A DNA stretch of 12,470 bases from Gammaproteobacteria bacterium (GCA_024638545.1 JAHEKD010000020.1:1-12470); one strand, 5' to 3'; counted from the first letter of the stretch, positions 1 through 6,927 are shown. Program-made: numbers and translations. The notes: a model not told the origin generated them from the letters alone.

Positions 1-515
1 ACTCTGCGACCTGCCCGCGCTGTTTTTTTGACTTTACCGACATGGCCAATGCCAATATGCAGGGATTGTTTCCTTATACGCCGCCGACCGGGTTGATCCA
101 TGGCCTCAAAGAGGCTTTATTAATGCTCAATGAGGAGGGTCTGGAGAACGTCTTCAAGCGTCATCACTATATTGCTGAAGGCATAAGGCAGGCAGTAGAC
201 GCCTGGGGATTGACCCTCTGCGCACGCTCACCGGAACTGTATTCGGACACGGTCAGCGCCATCACAGTGCCACCAGGATTTGATGGCACAAAACTGGTAA
301 CGCATGCTTATGATAAATATGGTGTCTCTTACGGTATAGGACTGGGAAAAGTTGCCGGCAAGGTATTTCGAATTGGCCACCTGGGCATGATCACCAACGT
401 AATGGCCTTATCGGGCCTGGCTACAATTGAAATGGCCATGAAGGATCTGGACTACCCGATTGAAACGGGCAGCGGTGTTTCAGCAGCGCAAAATTACTAT
501 CGAAAACAATTCTAA
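1..515 (+). CDS. bhcA: L-aspartate--glyoxylate aminotransferase BhcA, 3' part (5' end outside window)
   Basis: The reading frame is open to the left edge (first full codon at base 3), so only the C-terminal ~170 residues of a roughly 400-residue protein are present. The internal ATG at 42 is not the start: upstream codons encode CFFDFTDMANAN, which continues into GLFPYTPP, a block typical of class V (fold type I) PLP aminotransferases of the serine/alanine--glyoxylate group. KVAGKVFRIGHLG near the C-terminus is the family signature, with the arginine expected to bind the substrate carboxylate. The PLP lysine lies outside the window. In the beta-hydroxyaspartate cycle this enzyme makes glycine and oxaloacetate from glyoxylate and aspartate, in the cytoplasm. 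The BhcA call rests mainly on bhcB, bhcC and bhcD following directly. By sequence alone it could be a serine--glyoxylate or PucG-type ureidoglycine--glyoxylate aminotransferase. Confidence 0.85.
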   Translation, partial: SATCPRCFFDFTDMANANMQGLFPYTPPTGLIHGLKEALLMLNEEGLENVFKRHHYIAEGIRQAVDAWGLTLCARSPELYSDTVSAITVPPGFDGTKLVTHAYDKYGVSYGIGLGKVAGKVFRIGHLGMITNVMALSGLATIEMAMKDLDYPIETGSGVSAAQNYYRKQF

Positions 516-529
516 CTGGTTATGAATAT

Positions 530-1477
530 ATGAACATTCCAAATTACAACGACGTACTGGTTGCACATGAGCGTATAAAACCATATATCCATGAAACGCC
601 TGTTTTGACCTGCAGCTATCTGAACGATTTGACTGGCGCTGAGCTGTTTTTCAAATGCGAAAATTTTCAAAAAGCCGGCGCGTTTAAGGTTCGAGGGGCA
701 TCAAACGCCGTTTTTGGCCTGGACGAGAGCAAGGCAGCCAGGGGAGTGGCAACACACTCATCTGGCAATCATGCTTTGTCACTGTCCTATGCCGCAGGTC
801 GGCGAGGCATCCCCGTGACAGTTGTTATGCCTCATACCGCGCCACAGGCAAAGAAGGATGCCGTGATTGGTTACGGCGGTAAAATTGTGGAATGCGAGCC
901 CTCAACCAGTTCCAGAGAAGCTACTTTTGAAAAAGTCCTGGAACAAACTGGCGCGGAATTTGTTCATCCATATAACGACCCGCGCGTTATCGCGGGTCAG
1001 GCGACATGCGCCAGGGAACTGGTTACACAGGTTGAGAAACTAAACGCTGTGATCGCACCCATCGGTGGAGGTGGAATGATATCCGGAACTTGCCTGACAC
1101 TTAAAAATATTGCTGAAAACACTGAAATATTTGCGGCAGAGCCTGTCAACGCTGATGATGCAGCACGGTCACTCAAAGCGGGTTACATCATTGCCGATGA
1201 TGCACCGCAGACCGTCGCAGACGGTTTAAAAGTTCCCTTGAAAGAGCTGACCTGGCATTTTGTCAGCCGTTACGTCACTGATATCCTGACGGCAACGGAA
1301 GAAGAAATAATCGCAGCAATGAAACTCACCTGGCAGCGAATGAAAATAGTTATCGAACCAAGCTGTGCAGTGCCATTAGCGACAATTTTAAAAAACAAGC
1401 CGGTTTTTAAAGGCAAACGCGTTGGGGTAATCATCACCGGCGGTAATGTTGACCTGGATACCCTGCCCTGGCTTTAA
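530..1477 (+). CDS. bhcB: beta-hydroxyaspartate dehydratase (iminosuccinate-forming) BhcB
   Basis: This is a 315-residue fold type II PLP enzyme of the threonine dehydratase/serine racemase family, of usual length for the catalytic domain without an ACT regulatory domain. Visible motifs are the PLP lysine K53 in KAGAFKVRGA, the substrate-binding SSGNH at 77-81, the phosphate-binding GGGG at 179-182, and EPVNADDAARS at 204-214, in the position of the divalent metal site of serine racemases. In the beta-hydroxyaspartate cycle it eliminates water from (2R,3S)-beta-hydroxyaspartate to give iminosuccinate, which BhcD then reduces. It begins 14 bases after the bhcA stop and is followed 42 bases later by bhcC. 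No good Shine-Dalgarno is visible, so translation is probably coupled to bhcA. Without context it could be called serine racemase or threonine dehydratase; the neighbours decide the name. Confidence 0.9.
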   Translation: MNIPNYNDVLVAHERIKPYIHETPVLTCSYLNDLTGAELFFKCENFQKAGAFKVRGASNAVFGLDESKAARGVATHSSGNHALSLSYAAGRRGIPVTVVMPHTAPQAKKDAVIGYGGKIVECEPSTSSREATFEKVLEQTGAEFVHPYNDPRVIAGQATCARELVTQVEKLNAVIAPIGGGGMISGTCLTLKNIAENTEIFAAEPVNADDAARSLKAGYIIADDAPQTVADGLKVPLKELTWHFVSRYVTDILTATEEEIIAAMKLTWQRMKIVIEPSCAVPLATILKNKPVFKGKRVGVIITGGNVDLDTLPWL

Positions 1478-1519
1478 GACCAGTGGATAAACTAGTGAAT
1501 TAATTTACGGAGATTATGT

Positions 1520-2683
1520 ATGATTGCCATTACTGACCCTAAAGATTGCGAAGTTGGTTATAACATCCCGGCCGCAGTTGGAATGAAACAGTCAGAGATT
1601 CAGACTCCCTGTCTCATTGTCGACCTTGATGCATTCGAGGACAACATCCTGAAAATGCGCGATTTCTGCCGGCAGGCCGGTGTTCGCCATCGCGTTCACG
1701 GCAAAATGCATAAATCTGCAGATATTGCCAAATGGCAAATAGAGCATGGCGAAGCCTGTGGCGTGTGCTGTCAGAAAGTTTCTGAAGCAGAGTCTTTTGC
1801 ACGTGCAGGCATTAAAGATATACTGGTATCAAACCAGGTTCGAGACCCGATCAAAATTAATCGGCTTGCGCGCATGCCGAAACTGGGTGCTCGCACCATT
1901 GTCTGTGTCGATGACATTGAAAATGTGGTCGACTTATCGAATGCGGCGAAAATAAATGGCACCGAGATTGAGTGTCTTGTTGAAATAGACTGTGGCGCCG
2001 GTCGTTGTGGTGTAACAACAACACAGGATGTTGTCGAGATCGCGAAAGCCATTGATGCGGCCGACGGCCTTAAATTTTCAGGTATTCAGGCTTACCAGGG
2101 AGCAATGCAGCACCTCGACAGTTATGCGGATCGCAAAGCCAAGATAGATATTGCGTTGGCAATGGTAAGTGATGCCCTGGCATCTCTAAAGGCTGAGGGG
2201 CTGGAGTGCGACATTGTCGGTGGCGGCGGAACCGGCAGCTATTATTTTGAAGGTAACTCAGGTGTATTCAATGAACTGCAGTGCGGTTCCTATGCATTCA
2301 TGGACGCAGATTACGGGCGCATACTCGACAAAGACGGCAAGCGCATTGACGAAACAGAATTTAAAAATGCACTGTTCATATTGACGTCTGTAATGAGTCA
2401 TGCCAAGCCGGACAAAGCCATTTGTGATGCAGGCCTTAAAGTCCAGTCAGTCGACAGCGGACTGCCGGTAATCTATGGGCGTGACGATGTGGAGTATGTT
2501 AAGTGCTCAGACGAACATGGTGTCATTGCGGATCCCCAGGGGCGATTAAAAGTCAATGAAAAACTTAAACTGGTGCCGGGACATTGTGATCCAACCTGCA
2601 ATGTGCATGACTGGTATGTTGGCGTTCGCGGTGGAAAAGTCGAAAAACTCTGGCCAGTTTCAGCACGTGGCTTGTGTTATTAA
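1520..2683 (+). CDS. bhcC: beta-hydroxyaspartate aldolase BhcC (D-threonine aldolase family)
   Basis: The 387-residue protein has the alanine racemase-like PLP barrel and the C-terminal domain of D-threonine aldolase/D-serine dehydratase-type enzymes. The PLP lysine is K62 in HGKMHK (60-65). GGGGTGS at 234-240 is the phosphate-binding loop. PGHCDPTCN at 353-361 supplies H355 and D357, the expected divalent metal ligands near the C-terminus. In the cycle it joins glycine and glyoxylate to form (2R,3S)-beta-hydroxyaspartate, the carbon-carbon bond-forming step. The start at 1520 is supported by GGAG at 1509-1512, seven bases upstream; an ATG at 1516 is in another frame. It follows bhcB by 42 bases and precedes bhcD by 22. 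Out of context it would be annotated D-threonine aldolase or DSD1-family protein. Confidence 0.92.
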   Translation: MIAITDPKDCEVGYNIPAAVGMKQSEIQTPCLIVDLDAFEDNILKMRDFCRQAGVRHRVHGKMHKSADIAKWQIEHGEACGVCCQKVSEAESFARAGIKDILVSNQVRDPIKINRLARMPKLGARTIVCVDDIENVVDLSNAAKINGTEIECLVEIDCGAGRCGVTTTQDVVEIAKAIDAADGLKFSGIQAYQGAMQHLDSYADRKAKIDIALAMVSDALASLKAEGLECDIVGGGGTGSYYFEGNSGVFNELQCGSYAFMDADYGRILDKDGKRIDETEFKNALFILTSVMSHAKPDKAICDAGLKVQSVDSGLPVIYGRDDVEYVKCSDEHGVIADPQGRLKVNEKLKLVPGHCDPTCNVHDWYVGVRGGKVEKLWPVSARGLCY

Positions 2684-2705
2684 CAATTCAGGACAGGAAA
2701 ATCAA

Positions 2706-3671
2706 ATGTATATCGTTAACGAAGAAACAGTAAAACAACTGATCGATGATCAATCTGCGTTTGATGCCGTGGAGTCTGTATTTGGCGCAATGGCAGCTGG
2801 TGATGCCTACAATTTTCCTGTCATCCGCGAAGCCATAGGCTATGCGGATGCCCTCTACGGCTTTAAATCAGGTTTTGATAGACAGACCAAATCGCTGGGA
2901 CTTAAATCAGGCGGCTATTGGCCGGGTAATGCCAAAAAGGGATTGACCAACCATCAATCGACGGTCATATTATTTGATGCAGATACTGGAAGACCTTATG
3001 CACTGGTTGCGGGCAACTACCTCACCGCTGTTCGCACAGCAGCTGCCAGTGCTGTTTCAATAAATTATCTAGCCCGTCGAGACGCCAGGGTCATTGGCAT
3101 GATCGGTGCCGGTCACCAGTCAACCTATCAGCTCAAAGCGGCTTTGCGACAGCGGGCATTCGAAAAGGTTCTTGGCTGGAACCTTAACACGGATCATCTA
3201 ACCCGACTCAAAAAAGTGGCAATAGAAAATAACCTGCCGTTTGAATCAGTCGATCGGCAGACGCTGTGTGAGCGAGCTGATATTATTATTACAATAACCT
3301 CATGCCATGAGCCATTGCTAATGCGTGAATGGATTTCACCCGGTACGCATATTGCCTGCATGGGAACCGATACCAGTGGAAAGCAGGAAATCGATCCGAA
3401 TATAATGGCTGGCGCTACTGTTTTTGCTGACGAGATTGCGCAATCTGTGGAAATTGGTGAGGCTCAACATGCGGTTGCCGCAGGCCTCATTAAGGCGACT
3501 GACATTATCACCATAGGCAGCGTCATCAATGGTGACCATCCCGGGCGAGAACATGACGATCAAATCACTGTTTTTGACGGTACCGGTGTCGGATTACAGG
3601 ACCTCGCGGCGGGTGCTAAAGCTGTTGAACTGGCAATCAATGCCGGAAGCGCTAGACAAATAACGCTATGA
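2706..3671 (+). CDS. bhcD: iminosuccinate reductase BhcD (ornithine cyclodeaminase/mu-crystallin family)
   Basis: The start is ATG 2706, giving 321 residues. The open frame runs back to 2556 inside bhcC, but AGGA (AGGAAAATCAA) stands just before 2706 and MYIVNEETVKQLI is the normal family N-terminus. K67 in LGLKSGGYWPGN and R110 in LTAVRTAAASA are conserved substrate-site positions. GMIGAGHQS at 131-139 is the Rossmann dinucleotide loop, and DGTGVGLQD at 291-299 is the C-terminal signature. In the cycle it reduces iminosuccinate to L-aspartate with NAD(P)H, regenerating the amino donor for BhcA. It is the last gene of the compact bhc set. An ornithine cyclodeaminase or other imine reductase role is possible by sequence, but the three bhc genes upstream make BhcD much more likely. 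Confidence 0.9.
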   Translation: MYIVNEETVKQLIDDQSAFDAVESVFGAMAAGDAYNFPVIREAIGYADALYGFKSGFDRQTKSLGLKSGGYWPGNAKKGLTNHQSTVILFDADTGRPYALVAGNYLTAVRTAAASAVSINYLARRDARVIGMIGAGHQSTYQLKAALRQRAFEKVLGWNLNTDHLTRLKKVAIENNLPFESVDRQTLCERADIIITITSCHEPLLMREWISPGTHIACMGTDTSGKQEIDPNIMAGATVFADEIAQSVEIGEAQHAVAAGLIKATDIITIGSVINGDHPGREHDDQITVFDGTGVGLQDLAAGAKAVELAINAGSARQITL

Positions 3672-3696
3672 CCGGATAGCGTGTTGCCGGACAACA
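3663..3696 (+). other. tandem small inverted repeats at the end of bhcD
   Basis: ACGCTAT (3663-3669) pairs with ATAGCGT (3676-3682) around a six-base loop, and TGTTG (3682-3686) pairs with CAACA (3692-3696) around CCGGA. The first stem includes the bhcD stop codon. No T-tract follows, so a classical intrinsic terminator is doubtful. The hairpins could protect or process the bhc mRNA 3' end, or could be chance. Confidence 0.3.
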
Positions 3697-3749
3697 GAAG
3701 GCGAATCTCCAAGTCGGCCATCCGTATGGTATTTTAGTACCCCAGCTGC

Positions 3750-3768
3750 TTGAACAGAGGAAGTTCAA
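3750..3768. repeat. perfect inverted repeat upstream of the permease gene
   Basis: TTGAAC and GTTCAA form perfect six-base arms around AGAGGAA in the 184-base gap between bhcD and the permease. The spacing and symmetry suit a dimeric repressor operator, and a small RNA hairpin is equally possible. No convincing -35/-10 pair was found in this gap. A weaker GGTA/TACC pair lies at 3728-3741. Confidence 0.25.
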
Positions 3769-3855
3769 AACAGCGTTCAGACGACTATTTCTCAGATGCA
3801 CACTGAAATGAACTGATCGTCAGAAATTTTTCACACATGCAAGAGGAACGATGCG

Positions 3856-5430
3856 ATGAACTCAAAATCATCTAATTTTCATTACCCAATCATCTCAAGA
3901 GGTGATTACAGCGCCTTTTGGGCACTGTTTACGGACAATTTGACAAATTTACTGGTCATTAGCGGGGTTTGCAAATTTGTCTTTGACATGCCGAATGAGA
4001 TTGTTTTCGGGAAAATTCTGCCAGGTGCTGCATTTGTACTGGCACTTGGGGTTTTCTTTTATAGCTGGCTGGCGCACCGACTGGCGAATAAAGAGCAACG
4101 TACCGATGTCACCGCCCTGCCATTTGGCATCAGCACACCGGTGATGTTTGTCTATCTGTTTGGTGTAATCGGCCCCATCTACTGGTCAACTGGTGATGCT
4201 TTAAGCGCATGGCAGGTTGGCCTGGGAGCAGGACTGATCGGCGGAATTGTTGCAGCAATCGGGGCCGCAATCGGACCTTTCCTGCAGCGCGTGACGCCCA
4301 GGGCCGGGATGCTCGGCACCTTGTGCGGGATTGCCCTGGTGTTTATCGGCACCATTGCCATGTCCATTATTTTTGAATCACCGATTATCGGTTTTATTTC
4401 TTTAACCTTTGTCTTCTGGGGACTGGTTGGACGTATCAAACTACCTTTTAATATCCCGGCAGGTCTGGCTGCACTGGTTGTCGCAACAATCGTAGCCTTA
4501 ATCATGGGCAAATCGACAATCAGCATAGAGGGTGTTGGATTCAATCTTCCACTGCCCTATCTGGGTGACATGATCACAGGTGTGCAGTATCTATTCGCCA
4601 ACCCTGAATTATTTCTGGTTTTAATTCCTGTACAGATTTACAACTTCATCGAAACGATGAATAACGTGGAATCAGCCTCAGCAAAAGGTGACGACTATCC
4701 CGTACAAACGGCCATGTTTTTTGACGGCGCCTCAACATGTCTGGCTTCTCTGTTTGGCAGTCCATTTCCAACCACGGTCTATATTGGTCATCCCGGCTAC
4801 AAGCGAATACATGCACGTGCCGGTTACACCATGATGGTCGGCGTGGTACTGCTGGTCTCCGCCATTTTTGGTTTGCTGGCCTTTTTAAGTAATCTGGTGC
4901 CCCTGGCCGCGACAGCGCCCATACTCGTCTATATTGCCATTTCGCTTATCTCTGAAAGTGCAAGAGCCTGTCCACCCAGACACGGGATGGCAATTGGGGT
5001 GGCGATGATTCCGCACGTCTCAGAACTGTTAATGGTTAAATGGGGATCAATGAAAAACGCACTGGGTGATTTTGGTGCAGAAAATTTACCCGATTCCTTA
5101 ACCAATCCCGACTTTGTAAACGCCATGAGCACCCAGGGTGCACATCTGCTTGGTCATGATGCGCTTGCGGGTGGTTCGATCATCACGGGGATGATATGGG
5201 GCGCTTTTACCGCCCTCATCATTGACCACAAATTTACCAACGCCGGTTATTTCACCTTACTGGCCGCTGTACTCACCAGTGTCGGTGTCCTGCACTCCAG
5301 TTCACTGCACATACCCGAATTGAATCAGATCACGATTGGCTATCTACTCATGAGCGCATTTCTGTTCATCTATCCCAGAGTAGGGACGGTTGACTCACTG
5401 GTAGTAGAAAATGATCCTCCCGTCGAATGA
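3856..5430 (+). CDS. NCS2-family (AzgA-like) permease, probable purine-type substrate
   Basis: The 524-residue integral membrane protein has roughly a dozen hydrophobic segments. Early after the first helices it carries DVTALPFGIS (84-93), the half-helix substrate region of NCS2/AzgA-type nucleobase transporters. Around residues 258-316 it has a stretch with IETMNNVESASAKGDDYP, then FDGASTCLASLFGSPFPTT, resembling the second conserved block of the family. A purine or related heterocycle taken up by proton symport is therefore likely, but the substrate cannot be read from the sequence. ATG 3856 is preceded by AGAGGA (3842-3847); a nearer ATG at 3851 closes after two codons. It lies between the glyoxylate-assimilating bhc genes and allE, so it may import a purine or ureide precursor of glyoxylate. 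Transport of an organic acid is less likely. Confidence 0.75.
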   Translation: MNSKSSNFHYPIISRGDYSAFWALFTDNLTNLLVISGVCKFVFDMPNEIVFGKILPGAAFVLALGVFFYSWLAHRLANKEQRTDVTALPFGISTPVMFVYLFGVIGPIYWSTGDALSAWQVGLGAGLIGGIVAAIGAAIGPFLQRVTPRAGMLGTLCGIALVFIGTIAMSIIFESPIIGFISLTFVFWGLVGRIKLPFNIPAGLAALVVATIVALIMGKSTISIEGVGFNLPLPYLGDMITGVQYLFANPELFLVLIPVQIYNFIETMNNVESASAKGDDYPVQTAMFFDGASTCLASLFGSPFPTTVYIGHPGYKRIHARAGYTMMVGVVLLVSAIFGLLAFLSNLVPLAATAPILVYIAISLISESARACPPRHGMAIGVAMIPHVSELLMVKWGSMKNALGDFGAENLPDSLTNPDFVNAMSTQGAHLLGHDALAGGSIITGMIWGAFTALIIDHKFTNAGYFTLLAAVLTSVGVLHSSSLHIPELNQITIGYLLMSAFLFIYPRVGTVDSLVVENDPPVE

Positions 5431-5454
5431 TAATGCAGGTATTTTGTAATATTT

Positions 5455-5481
5455 CCCGCCCTGGTCATCGATCAGGGCGGG
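5455..5481 (+). terminator. strong hairpin after the permease gene
   Basis: CCCGCCCTGGTC pairs with GATCAGGGCGGG over 12 positions, with one G-T wobble and a three-base ATC loop, 24 bases after the permease stop. There is no T-tract (CCTTAAG follows), so it is not a textbook intrinsic terminator. It could cause pausing, protect the upstream message, or act with Rho. It abuts the putative allE promoter. Confidence 0.45.
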
Positions 5482-5483
5482 CC

Positions 5484-5510
5484 TTAAGACACTGCAATAT
5501 ACGCTATAAT
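5484..5510 (+). promoter_or_regulatory. candidate sigma-70 promoter for allE
   Basis: TATAAT at 5505-5510 is a perfect -10 element. The best -35 is TTAAGA (5484-5489), four of six matches, with a short 15-base spacer. It lies directly after the hairpin that follows the permease gene and about 110 bases before the allE start. The -10 is convincing by eye; the -35 is weak, as expected for an activator-dependent promoter. Confidence 0.4.
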
Positions 5511-5525
5511 TCTGCACTACAATCA

Positions 5526-5545
5526 CTGGCAGATAGACATGCCAG
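5526..5545. promoter_or_regulatory. inverted repeat downstream of the -10, possible operator
   Basis: CTGGCA (5526-5531) and TGCCAG (5540-5545) are perfect six-base arms eight bases apart. They begin 15 bases after the TATAAT, so the repeat covers the expected early transcribed region of the allE message. A repressor bound there would block initiation; a leader-RNA hairpin is the alternative. Confidence 0.3.
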
Positions 5546-5618
5546 CCCCGAGATGTGTCGTCTGAAGTGGTGTAAAATGATTGATTTGCTGTTTTAACTT
5601 AATCCGGTAAGCAGGCAG

Positions 5619-6458
5619 ATGGTTAAACGTAAATACTATGCACCGCCAGGCGGATTACCGTCGCAGACGGAATTAGCGACGGACAGAGCCGTCTTTACGC
5701 AGGCCTATGCCATCATTCCAAAGGGCGTGATGCGGGATATCGTGACCAGCTACCTGCCGTTTTGGGAGAATACACGGCTATGGGTTTTATCTCGTCCCTT
5801 ATCCGGATTTGCAGAAACATTTTCCCAGTATATTATGGAAGTGGGACCAGGCGGTGGCAGTACGAAACCGGAATCAGACCCAATCGCTGAAGGCGTTTTG
5901 TTTGTAGTTGCCGGCGATCTGACTTTGACCCTTGAAGGCGAAAAACATGCCATGCAGCCTGGAGGTTATGCATTCATTCCCCCGGCAACGGACTGGCGAA
6001 TAGATAACCAGACTAACAGCAGCGTCTGTTTTCACTGGATACGTAAAGCCTATGAATGTGTTGACGGCATCGAAATTCCAGAAGCATTTGTTACCAATGA
6101 GCAAATGATTGAACCGATACCGATGCCGGACACTAACGGGAAATGGGCCACGACCCGTTTTGTCGACCCCGAAGATATCCGCCATGACATGCATGTCAAT
6201 ATTGTTACGTTCAAACCGGGGGGGATTATTCCCTTTGACGAAACACACGTGATGGAGCACGGTTTGTATGTACTGGAAGGCAAAGCGGTTTATCATCTGA
6301 ATCAGGACTGGGTTGAAGTTGAAGCTGGCGATTATATGTGGTTACGGGCGTTTTGCCCGCAGTCGTGCTATGCGGGCGGCCCCGGCAATTTTCGCTATCT
6401 GTTGTACAAAGATGTTAATCGTCATATGAAGCTGACTATAGACAAGGCAACGTATTAA
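5619..6458 (+). CDS. allE: (S)-ureidoglycine aminohydrolase (bicupin)
   Basis: The 279-residue protein has two cupin domains, roughly residues 60-140 and 190-270, slightly longer than the usual ~260. It hydrolyses (S)-ureidoglycine, from allantoate, to ureidoglycolate and ammonia. A ureidoglycolate lyase or amidohydrolase, not in this window, would then release glyoxylate. The C-terminal cupin has E208, H210, H214 and Q248. Their spacing (2, 4, 34) matches the manganese ligands of the plant enzyme as I recall them (E235, H237, H241, Q275), and Y260/K264 fall at the same offset as its active-site Tyr/Lys. The first cupin lacks this ligand set, as is normal. Only a weak GCAGG ribosome site precedes ATG 5619. 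It stands alone among allantoin genes here, next to a nucleobase-type permease and the bhc operon. Confidence 0.9.
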   Translation: MVKRKYYAPPGGLPSQTELATDRAVFTQAYAIIPKGVMRDIVTSYLPFWENTRLWVLSRPLSGFAETFSQYIMEVGPGGGSTKPESDPIAEGVLFVVAGDLTLTLEGEKHAMQPGGYAFIPPATDWRIDNQTNSSVCFHWIRKAYECVDGIEIPEAFVTNEQMIEPIPMPDTNGKWATTRFVDPEDIRHDMHVNIVTFKPGGIIPFDETHVMEHGLYVLEGKAVYHLNQDWVEVEAGDYMWLRAFCPQSCYAGGPGNFRYLLYKDVNRHMKLTIDKATY

Positions 6459-6466
6459 GGATCAAG

Positions 6467-6492
6467 GCCGTTGTCACAGCGGCGTAATTTTT
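6467..6492 (+). terminator. intrinsic terminator of allE
   Basis: GCCGTTG (6467-6473) pairs with CAGCGGC (6477-6483), seven pairs with one T-G wobble, around a TCA loop. GTAATTTTT follows, giving a T-run on the + strand. It starts nine bases after the allE stop. The TCA loop is the stop codon of the convergent ferredoxin gene, so the terminator is embedded in that gene's 3' end. The minus strand has no T-run after the stem, so it looks one-directional. Confidence 0.7.
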
Positions 6493-6821
6493 CCGGCAAA
6501 TGGATTTTGGTAAAGTTGATCGTGTGATTGCACCCCGTCGTTGATCACGCAATTACTCTGAGGACAGGCAACGCATAACAGAATGTAACCGGCTTGAGAT
6601 TGACGCCTGTTTAGCGCGGTCGCATTGGGCTGGCGAACTTTGCCGGAAATCAATTTGGCAGCGCAGGTAATGCATCCGCCATACTCACAACCGATTGGCA
6701 GCTGAATGCCGGCTTTAAGCGCTGCCTTATAAATTGGTTCATTCGCCGATACTGTTAACGTTACACCACTATTGCATAATTCAACCTGAAAACTTTTAGA
6801 CGTTTTATCATGCATGTCCAT
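6474..6821 (-). CDS. plant-type [2Fe-2S] ferredoxin
   Basis: The small 115-residue soluble protein has C45, C50, C53 and C83, spaced C-x4-C-x2-C-x29-C, the cluster-binding pattern of plant-type ferredoxins and of reductase ferredoxin domains. GCEYGGCITC and LLCVACP surround the ligands. It would carry electrons to an oxygenase, hydroxylase or similar partner in the cytoplasm. No reductase or oxygenase is encoded in the window, so its partner is unknown. It lies 106 bases after the GntR gene on the same strand and converges on allE with 15 bases between stops. No clear Shine-Dalgarno precedes ATG 6821. Methionine 3 is an equally plausible start. It may be a separate unit or a read-through tail of the acid-sugar operon. 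Confidence 0.8.
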   Translation of the reverse strand: MDMHDKTSKSFQVELCNSGVTLTVSANEPIYKAALKAGIQLPIGCEYGGCITCAAKLISGKVRQPNATALNRRQSQAGYILLCVACPQSNCVINDGVQSHDQLYQNPFAGKITPL

Positions 6822-6927
6822 AATCTTGAAATATAAAGCATGCTCGATAGCTTATATAGACGGATAATTCCAGAATAAAACAAAGATCAGAAACGGTAAT
6901 ACACTTTTTAAACTGGCGAGTTAACAA
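6822..6927 (-). other. gap between the GntR gene and the ferredoxin gene
   Basis: This AT-rich stretch of about 106 bases would hold any promoter for the ferredoxin gene. Read on the minus strand it contains TTGTTT followed 17 bases later by TCTATA, a poor match to sigma-70. At its GntR end GTTAA-CAA-TTAAC (6920-6932) is a perfect palindrome overlapping the gntR stop codon; it could be an operator or chance in AT-rich DNA. No T-rich terminator hairpin was seen. Confidence 0.25.

Noticed and set aside
42..515. Treating ATG 42 as the true start of the first gene
   Set aside because: Codons upstream to the window edge encode conserved family sequence (CFFDFTDM), so the gene is cut by the window.
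2556..2705. N-terminal extension of bhcD into bhcC
   Set aside because: The extra 50 codons lie wholly within the bhcC frame overlap or gap, are unlike the family N-terminus, and ATG 2706 has its own ribosome site.
3672..3855. Riboswitch or small RNA in the bhcD-permease gap
   Set aside because: Only short hairpins are seen; no recognisable purine or glycine aptamer core and no clear promoter.
4179..4544. 121-residue minus-strand frame opposite the permease
   Set aside because: Low-complexity, hydrophobic translation of antisense membrane-protein codons; no independent support.
5874..6296. 140-residue minus-strand frame opposite allE
   Set aside because: AllE is confirmed by its metal ligands; the antisense frame shows no motif.
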